From the NCBI GenBank assembly GCA_964630455.1, contig CAZVVA010000010.1:1-35337 (forward strand): DNA of 35,337 nucleotides, in the 5' to 3' direction. Of the stretch, positions 29,538 to 35,337 are shown one piece after another. A program made the position numbers and the translations under genes. Under the pieces are notes generated by a model that saw only the letters and a program-made list of their open reading frames with translations, made no database searches and was not told where the DNA came from. Source of the DNA: JAUWMI01 sp964630455 (GTDB lineage: Bacteria > Sumerlaeota > Sumerlaeia > MWCT01 > JAUWMI01). Within the stretch, counting starts at the first letter, position 1. Every line of letters begins with the position of its first letter.

Positions 29538-31685
29538 GTGCTCCCAGTAATCCGGTTTAAAATCAATCCGATTCCCCTGGCAGTCCTCTTAGTCTGTGGC
29601 CTTCTCAGTATGCCGGCCATTAAGGCCGCCAGTCTGCCATCCCCACCATCTGCATCTTTTGACCCGTGGGTGTTCTGGAACTCTTACTCTCAATTTCGCC
29701 TCTCCCCAACTCACGCCGAACAAATCACCTATGAATCCCTGATAAGCACGCTTAAGCAACTGAACGAATCGTACCCTGCGATCGTATCGCTCGAGGAAAT
29801 CGGCAAATCTGTTAAAGGCAAAACGCTCTATCTCGTTAAGATTGGCAAAGGAGACATACCGGTTCTTATTTGGTCGGGACAACACGGGGATGAACCCAAA
29901 TGTACTGCGGCGCTGCTCGACTTTATCAATTTCCTGTGTAGTGCTGCGGAGACGCCGATCTCCCGCACGATACTGGAAAACAGTACGCTCTTTATTTTCC
30001 CCATGGTAAATCCTGATGGCGCTGAAAAAGATACTCGGCGCAACACCCAGGGCCTGGACGTTAACCGGGATGCGCAGTTGCTGCAGACCCCTGGGGGACA
30101 GATACTTAAGCGTCTTTACCTCAAGTATCACCCGAAGTTCTGTTTCAATCTTCACGACCACGGTCCACGCCGCACGGTGAAGACTACTAAGAAAGTCGTG
30201 GCATTGAGTCTACAGGCAAGTTTGTTTGACGAGTACGACAACGACAACCCGGCCAGAATTCGGGCAAAAAAGGTAATTGGCAGAATCTACGAAGCAGTGT
30301 CGCCCTTCGCATACGGCCACATTGCCCGTTACGAAGCAGACTATATGCCGCGTGCTTTTGGCGACTCGATGATGCGCTGGGGCGTCAGTAGCATTCTGAT
30401 TGAATCGGGCGGTTGGCTCGGCGGGCCCGACGACGACGCGATGGTGGTGAAGCTACACTGCCTGGCCTTGCTGACTGCCGTGCATGCGATTGCCAGCGGC
30501 TCTTATGAGGATGCAAATCCTGGGCTTTACGATACCCTGCCAGGGTTTGGCAAAAATATGGTTGATCTCGCCATTCGTGGAGCAACGATTATTGACGGCT
30601 CCGGGATTTCGCCATTCAAGGGCGACGTTGGTATCAACATTACGGCACGGTATCGCTCCGGAACAAGCCAACCTTCATATAGCGCCAGGATCCAAGATGT
30701 GGGCGACCTCAGCATTATAGAAGCCAAGCAGACCATTCATGCAGATGGCTACTTGTTAACCCCCGGATTCATCAACGTTGTCCCGTCGGTTTCCTGGTCT
30801 GATTTGCAAACCACATCAGCGTTGCTTTCGTATCCTAAATCAGGCTTTACATCGCTTGTGTGCCAAGGGCCACCATCTGAACGTGATGCTCCCAGAAAAA
30901 AGTCGCAAACCTCGGCTGACACGATGTTGCCGCTTAATCTGCACTACTTTGACTCTGTTCCATCATTGCAGGCCTTACAAGAACGGAATTTCTTTCACCG
31001 CCGCGACGGCGTGTTTGTGGCACCTCGACCAGTATCATGGCAAACGGTACTGTCGCTTCTTGGAACTGACCAAGATACTGCAGACGCAGATCGCGCGGTC
31101 AATGCAGATGCGCCTTCGTCGGACATGAACATATGGCTGGCCTTTAAAAATCGGGGAACAAAGGCTCGAAATATGCTTCATCTTATCGCCGATCCTCCCG
31201 CGCAACAACACCGATCCTCGAAACCAGAAGATGATGCTGAACTGCGCGACTTCATTCACCTCGTGCTTAAGAATTCGTCTCGCATTACCATGGCATTTGA
31301 CCCGCTTAAGAACAAACAGGCACATTCCCTGGCTCCCGCAGACAAACTGTTTTTTAACATCCCTGGCCCCAAGGCAGGTGCTTCACTCCTTGCGCATATT
31401 GCCGAGCAGCTTACTAATGATCAACCCGATCTGACGCTGCCACAAGTGGTTCAAAAGCTCACCTCTCTACCTGCAAGGAGCTGCGGATTGGGCAATAAAG
31501 GTATGATCCGTGTGGGATATGGTGCGGATCTTGCCCTGTTCCCAATCGTCAATGCAGCCAATGCGGGAAGTGCCGACCGCATTTTGCCCGGCGGGCTACA
31601 CACACTCATAGTGAATGGCGTGGTCGTACTGGAAAACGGAATCGCCACGGGTAAGTATCCGGGGAAGATCGTATCAGGAGAATAA
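29538..31685 (+). CDS. M14 carboxypeptidase fused to a degenerate D-aminoacylase-like domain
   Basis: The 715-residue exported product (signal peptide 1-31) joins two enzymes. Residues about 60-325 are an M14 peptidase with H116/E119 (GQHGDEP), N176/R177 (DVNRD), H206 (NLHDHG) and catalytic E289 (ILIESGGW), so it looks active. Residues about 341-712 resemble N-acyl-D-amino-acid deacylases at both ends (VDLAIRGATIIDGSG, then SCGLGNKGMIRVGYGADLAL and LIVNGVVVLENG). The metal motif PGFIDxHxH has become PGFINVVPSVS, and the middle is short and divergent, so the second half is probably inactive. GTG start with GAGGGG 5 nt before. An intact D-aminoacylase-type gene lies 2.3 kb downstream. The 162-nt gap before it shows nothing. 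Confidence 0.87.
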   Translation: MLPVIRFKINPIPLAVLLVCGLLSMPAIKAASLPSPPSASFDPWVFWNSYSQFRLSPTHAEQITYESLISTLKQLNESYPAIVSLEEIGKSVKGKTLYLVKIGKGDIPVLIWSGQHGDEPKCTAALLDFINFLCSAAETPISRTILENSTLFIFPMVNPDGAEKDTRRNTQGLDVNRDAQLLQTPGGQILKRLYLKYHPKFCFNLHDHGPRRTVKTTKKVVALSLQASLFDEYDNDNPARIRAKKVIGRIYEAVSPFAYGHIARYEADYMPRAFGDSMMRWGVSSILIESGGWLGGPDDDAMVVKLHCLALLTAVHAIASGSYEDANPGLYDTLPGFGKNMVDLAIRGATIIDGSGISPFKGDVGINITARYRSGTSQPSYSARIQDVGDLSIIEAKQTIHADGYLLTPGFINVVPSVSWSDLQTTSALLSYPKSGFTSLVCQGPPSERDAPRKKSQTSADTMLPLNLHYFDSVPSLQALQERNFFHRRDGVFVAPRPVSWQTVLSLLGTDQDTADADRAVNADAPSSDMNIWLAFKNRGTKARNMLHLIADPPAQQHRSSKPEDDAELRDFIHLVLKNSSRITMAFDPLKNKQAHSLAPADKLFFNIPGPKAGASLLAHIAEQLTNDQPDLTLPQVVQKLTSLPARSCGLGNKGMIRVGYGADLALFPIVNAANAGSADRILPGGLHTLIVNGVVVLENGIATGKYPGKIVSGE

Positions 31686-31686
31686 T

Positions 31687-33099
31687 ATGACAGACCTGGG
31701 CTGGCTCTCTGTGTTACCTCCTGTGCTGGCTATTGTGCTGGCAATATGGACAAAGCAGGTCTACCTGTCGCTCTTTTTTGGTATCTGGTTCGGGTGGACG
31801 ATACTGGCAAGCTGGAATCCAATCGCAGGGCTGCGTGACGCGTTGGATTCGTGCATCAACGTCTTCAGCGATGCGGGAAGCACGCGGGTCATTCTGTTCA
31901 GTGCACTGGTAGGTGCGCTGATCACCCTTACCCAGCGCTCTGGGGGTATGGAGGGGTTTGTGAATACGATGACCCGGCGCGGTCTGGTCAGAAGCCGAAA
32001 GACAGCGGGACTAATGGCTTGGCTGATTGGGCTGTGTGTATTCGTCGAGTCTAGTATAACGTGTCTGGTAGTTGGATCTGTGTCGCGCCCGATTTTTGAC
32101 CGGCTGAAGATTTCGCGCGAAAAACTGGCATACATCTGCGACTCCACGTCTGCGCCGATCTGCATTCTTATTCCCCTCAACGCATGGGGAGCGTATATTA
32201 TCGGGCTGCTTGCAAAGGAAGAGGTAGCGCGGCCTGTGGCCGTGTTGATAGCGGCTATTCCATTTAACTTCTACGCTATTGCAGCCGCGGCCATGGTGCT
32301 CTACATTGTGCTAACAGGTCGCGACTTCGGCCCTATGGCCAAAGCTGAGCACCGCGCGCGCGAGCTTGGAAAAGTATTGCGCGATGGCGCAGAGCCGATG
32401 ATCTCCACTGAGGTGATTGCAATTGAAACCAAGCCCGGGCTGCCGCCGCGACCCATAAATATGATTGTACCCATTGCAACCATGGTACTGATGATGCCGG
32501 TGGGCCTGCTAATAACGGGAAAAGGCAATCTGATGGAGGGTTCCGGATCAACCGCAGTTTTCTGGGCAGTACTTGCAGCTATTGCGATGGCCGTTGTGAT
32601 GTACATGGTGCAAAAATTTTTCTCGCTTCGTGAGGTTATGGATCTCACGATGAAAGGCATCGGAGGTCTGGTGCCCCTGGCTATTCTGATGATTCTCGCA
32701 TTCAGCATCGGGAGCACGTGTAAGGTGATGGGCACGGGGCCATATGTGGCTGGGGTGGCGTCGCAGTGGATCCATCCGAATCTGGTGCCGCCACTGGTTT
32801 TTCTTATCGCCTGCTTTATTGCGTTTTCAACCGGAACGTCCTGGGGTACGTTTGCCATTATGCTTCCCATAGCAATCCCCATGGCAACGATCATGCACGT
32901 GAGCTTGCCCATGACTTTGGCCGCAGTGCTTGGTGGTGGCGTGTTTGGAGATCACTGTTCACCGATTTCTGATACAACAATTGTGTCGTCCATGGCATCC
33001 GCGTCTGATCATATTGATCACGTCCGGACCCAGCTTCCGTACGCTCTGACTGCGGCGTCGATTGCCGTGACGATTTACCTGATTATCGCAATCCTCTAA
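31687..33099 (+). CDS. NhaC-type Na+/H+ antiporter family transporter
   Basis: The 470-residue inner-membrane protein has about ten to twelve hydrophobic segments and the COG1757/NhaC hallmarks CVFVESSITCLVVGSVSRPI, STGTSWGTFAIMLPIAIPM and GGGVFGDHCSPISDTTIVSS. Family members exchange sodium for protons or, in some cases, amino acids and organic acids. The frame continues upstream into the previous gene; the ATG at 31687 is chosen because GGAG lies 6 nt before it and the first membrane segment follows. It overlaps nothing but starts 1 nt after the upstream stop, so translation is coupled. Its place between hydrolases for D-amino-acid peptides suggests uptake of their products (inference). Confidence 0.92.
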   Translation: MTDLGWLSVLPPVLAIVLAIWTKQVYLSLFFGIWFGWTILASWNPIAGLRDALDSCINVFSDAGSTRVILFSALVGALITLTQRSGGMEGFVNTMTRRGLVRSRKTAGLMAWLIGLCVFVESSITCLVVGSVSRPIFDRLKISREKLAYICDSTSAPICILIPLNAWGAYIIGLLAKEEVARPVAVLIAAIPFNFYAIAAAAMVLYIVLTGRDFGPMAKAEHRARELGKVLRDGAEPMISTEVIAIETKPGLPPRPINMIVPIATMVLMMPVGLLITGKGNLMEGSGSTAVFWAVLAAIAMAVVMYMVQKFFSLREVMDLTMKGIGGLVPLAILMILAFSIGSTCKVMGTGPYVAGVASQWIHPNLVPPLVFLIACFIAFSTGTSWGTFAIMLPIAIPMATIMHVSLPMTLAAVLGGGVFGDHCSPISDTTIVSSMASASDHIDHVRTQLPYALTAASIAVTIYLIIAIL

Positions 33100-33144
33100 G
33101 GCAAATAAGCCTGATAAACCAATTCCTGACTGGAGAAATGCAAG

Positions 33145-33948
33145 ATGAGGATGAAACTGTTTCTTCTATGCTTGCTGGCAGCTCTTATCACCATTACAGC
33201 AGCTAGTAGTGACCAACTACCGACCCCGGAAGCGACTTCTGCGCTTAAGCTCGAAAAGGCATTTGACTTTCCAACTGACAAGAAAGACCCACAAACATTC
33301 CTGCGAGCAAACGCCTTCAATCCCGACGTCGGCAATTACGGCCCCACGCGGAGTGACCGCCAGAACCGTCCGAAATTTCACGAAGGGATTGATATTCTGG
33401 GCAAGCTTGGCGATAACGTCTATAGCACAGCAAAGGGGAAAGTTGTGCGGATAGATAACGACGAGGGAGGATATGGGCATCTGGTGGTGATCGAACACGA
33501 GAATGGTCTGGTCTCTTTCTACGCCCACTTAAGTCGTGTGGAGAAAGACGCACTGGAGAAGCGCAATTTCATGGTTGAAAAGGGAGCTAAAATTGGTGAA
33601 ATCGGGCGCTCGGGTAATGCTGCAGGCCTCTCAGAAGCAGAGACCCACCTGCACTTTGAAATCGGCCGCCTTAAGAACCCACAGCTGGGCGTTCGGCCTG
33701 ATGGTAGCGTCGAACCCAGCGTACGCTTCAATGGCAGGAACGTTGAAGGGATGGACCCAATCAAGTTCATTATTGACGGGAGACAAGAGATCCTTCGACC
33801 GCTTAATAAGACGAAAGGGCTTTTTGAACGGATCGTTATTGATAGCACAGGAACCGAAACCGTGACTATCCTGCAAGCCCGCGTGACCATACAGAATAAT
33901 CAGCAAAAGATCGTTGTGGAAGAACAAGAGCCAAAGCCTGCAGAATAG
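33145..33948 (+). CDS. Secreted M23 (LytM-type) metallopeptidase
   Basis: The 267-residue product has a signal peptide (1-20) and an intact M23 domain: H79-x3-D83 (KFHEGIDI), H128 in FYAHLSR and H168-x-H170 (THLHFEI), the zinc and catalytic residues of lysostaphin/LytM peptidases. Such enzymes cut peptidoglycan cross-bridges or act as regulators. A short beta extension (about 215-267) follows the domain. CTGGAGA lies about 8 nt before the ATG. Unlike the M15-like protein upstream, nothing in the active site is missing. Confidence 0.93.
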   Translation: MRMKLFLLCLLAALITITAASSDQLPTPEATSALKLEKAFDFPTDKKDPQTFLRANAFNPDVGNYGPTRSDRQNRPKFHEGIDILGKLGDNVYSTAKGKVVRIDNDEGGYGHLVVIEHENGLVSFYAHLSRVEKDALEKRNFMVEKGAKIGEIGRSGNAAGLSEAETHLHFEIGRLKNPQLGVRPDGSVEPSVRFNGRNVEGMDPIKFIIDGRQEILRPLNKTKGLFERIVIDSTGTETVTILQARVTIQNNQQKIVVEEQEPKPAE

Positions 33949-34012
33949 GCCTTGGTTAGCGTATAACCACGTAAGCCGTGGTGACGGCAGCCCCGGGCAA
34001 AGGAGAAGAACA

Positions 34013-35337
34013 ATGATCAAACACATCCGCCGCGTTCGATTGCTGCTTTATTTCAGTCTCCCCCTAGTTCTGGCATGCTCTGTCCTTATCACCACACGTC
34101 CCAAAGAAGCCGCTTCGCCCCACTACGATCTGCTGATCACGGGAGGTACGGTGTATGACGGCACTGGCGGTGCTGCGCGGAAACTCGACATCGGCATTCA
34201 GGGAAAACTCATCACTGCGCTTGGCGATCTCTCAGCAGCACAGGCAAAAAGAAAAATTGACGCTTCGGGTCTAGCTGTAGCGCCTGGGTTCATTGACATT
34301 CACGCTCACGGCAATCTGGAGAGCCATCCGTATCTGGACAACGAGGTAGCGCAAGGGGTCACGCTCGTTATGCTGGGCAATGATGGTGCATCGCCGGGCC
34401 GCGACGACTTGGGCAGCTATCTGGATCATCTGGACGAACAATATCTCGGTGCGAATGTGGGCTTCTTTGTTGGATTCGGAACGCTGCGCACTGCTGCGGG
34501 CGTGGGTACGAGTCCCAAGCCGAGCGAGCAGCAATTAGTCATGATGAAAGCGCTGGCTGCGGAGGCGATGAAGCGCGGTGCATTCGGGCTGTCAACGGGT
34601 CTTGAATATCCGCCGGGCAAGTTTGCTGCAACAGAAGAGATCATCGAGGTGGCACGTGTTGTCGCTCGCCACGGGGGCATTTACACAAGTCACCTGCGAA
34701 GCGAGGACGACGATAAAATTGCAGGCGCTATCAAAGAAATTATTCGAATTGGCCGCGAAGCCCCTATTCCTGTCAATGTATCGCACATCAAGATCGTGTT
34801 TGAACAGCACGCCGAAGCAGCCCGAAAAATTGTCGAAATGATGAACAGTGCTCGCAGTAAAGGAATTCAAATTGCAGCCGATATCTATCCCTATCTTGCC
34901 TCGCATACTACCATCAACCTGATTATGCCCGACTGGGCACAGCCACCCAATGATTTTCAAGAAGTCTTGAAGACACGGCGGCAGGAACTTGAGGAGGCCA
35001 TACATGCCAATCTGGAGCGGCGAGGCGGCCCAAACCACGTGCTTATCACCAGCGGAAAATTCGCCGCACAGGATCTCGAACAGATCGCACGCCAGCTAAA
35101 CAAATCGCCTGCGGCAGTCGTAATAGACGACATTGGCCAGAGTGGGTCGAGCGCGGCATTCTTTTCGATGTTCGCACCGGTCATGGAAACATTTCTGCTG
35201 GATTCCCACATCATGATCTGCAGCGATGGGAGCCCCACCATGCTCCATCCGCGCGGCTACGGCGCGTTCGCGCGCGTGCTGGCTTATTATGTGCGGGAAC
35301 GTCAGGCGCTCAGTCTGGCTGAGGCCATCCGGAAAAT
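34013..35337 (+). CDS. D-aminoacylase-type amidohydrolase lipoprotein (3' end outside window)
   Basis: The visible 441 codons have a signal sequence ending in a lipobox-like LVLAC (C22), then the amidohydrolase layout of N-acyl-D-amino-acid deacylases: YDLLITGGTVYDGTG, the metal motif PGFIDIHAHG (H97, H99), GLSTGLEYPPG, GGIYTSHLRSED, VNVSHIKI and CSDGSPTMLHPRGYGAF. All visible metal ligands are present. It should release D-amino acids from N-acylated or peptide-derived substrates in the periplasm. AGGAG lies 7 nt before the ATG. The gene is cut by the window edge; families end about 60-80 residues later. Confidence 0.93.
   Translation, partial: MIKHIRRVRLLLYFSLPLVLACSVLITTRPKEAASPHYDLLITGGTVYDGTGGAARKLDIGIQGKLITALGDLSAAQAKRKIDASGLAVAPGFIDIHAHGNLESHPYLDNEVAQGVTLVMLGNDGASPGRDDLGSYLDHLDEQYLGANVGFFVGFGTLRTAAGVGTSPKPSEQQLVMMKALAAEAMKRGAFGLSTGLEYPPGKFAATEEIIEVARVVARHGGIYTSHLRSEDDDKIAGAIKEIIRIGREAPIPVNVSHIKIVFEQHAEAARKIVEMMNSARSKGIQIAADIYPYLASHTTINLIMPDWAQPPNDFQEVLKTRRQELEEAIHANLERRGGPNHVLITSGKFAAQDLEQIARQLNKSPAAVVIDDIGQSGSSAAFFSMFAPVMETFLLDSHIMICSDGSPTMLHPRGYGAFARVLAYYVRERQALSLAEAIRK

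Overview
The window reads as chromosomal DNA of an uncultured Gram-negative-type bacterium that uses the standard bacterial code. Evidence for the cell type includes an ECF sigma/anti-sigma pair, several proteins with signal peptides, a lipobox-bearing hydrolase, a fused TIGR03960/TIGR03936 radical SAM protein, and secreted M14, M15-like and M23 peptidases. The gene mix recalls deep-branching FCB-type or candidate-phylum bacteria (KSB1/Calditrichota-like) or sulfate-reducer-like anaerobes. No phylogenetic marker gene is present, so this placement is only inference. No tRNA, rRNA, CRISPR array, transposase or phage gene was seen.

Layout. (1) 225-3756, minus strand: a four-gene operon of ECF sigma factor, zinc-type anti-sigma factor, an NTF2-like/PsbP-like secreted protein and a membrane-anchored unknown protein. 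It sits behind a recognisable ECF promoter at 3791-3816. (2) 4154-5712, plus strand: a SAM methyltransferase coupled to an Mrp/NBP35 Fe-S carrier ATPase, behind a leader rich in inverted repeats. (3) 5833-12066, minus strand: a metal/Fe-S neighbourhood. It holds a DUF4213/DUF364 protein, an MBL-fold protein, a zinc-ribbon Nudix hydrolase, a first YggS, a decayed second MBL gene, small Gly/Arg-rich zinc and iron-sulfur proteins (two DUF5320-like copies, a ferredoxin with a DUF5320-like head, FmdB-type zinc ribbons) and a Fur-family regulator with a good Fur box. This part carries unusual decay: a tandem duplication, nonsense codons and frameshifts. (4) 12412-14003, minus strand: a COG1313-type radical SAM protein and a small zinc-ribbon-like unknown, separated by a palindromic REP-pair element. 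(5) 14404-23284, plus strand: a compact sugar-nucleotide cluster (nucleotide-sugar dehydrogenase, NAGPA-type phosphodiester glycosidase, nucleotidyltransferase, SIS isomerase), then a secreted M14 carboxypeptidase and a Ser/Thr kinase fused to a cyclic-nucleotide-binding domain. (6) 23322-26514, minus strand: a MocA-like nucleotidyltransferase and the TIGR03960/TIGR03936 protein. (7) 26562-35337, plus strand: a second YggS, ProC, an M15-like protein lacking all three zinc ligands, an M14 peptidase fused to a ligand-less amidohydrolase, an NhaC-type antiporter, an M23 endopeptidase and a D-aminoacylase-type lipoprotein that runs off the window.

How the genes may work together (inference). Region 3 looks like an iron-regulated Fe-S/metal-cofactor handling module linked to the Mrp ATPase. 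Region 5 has the enzyme types needed to make, oxidise and rearrange an activated sugar and to cleave a sugar phosphodiester, and could be an undescribed cytoplasmic glycan-precursor or recycling route. Region 7 looks like a periplasmic peptide or murein-peptide scavenging locus, with intact M23 and D-aminoacylase enzymes beside catalytically degenerate relatives. G+C appears to rise to the right: four 60-nt blocks I counted by hand gave 24, 28, 32 and 37 G+C at 7441, 11881, 12901 and 15241.
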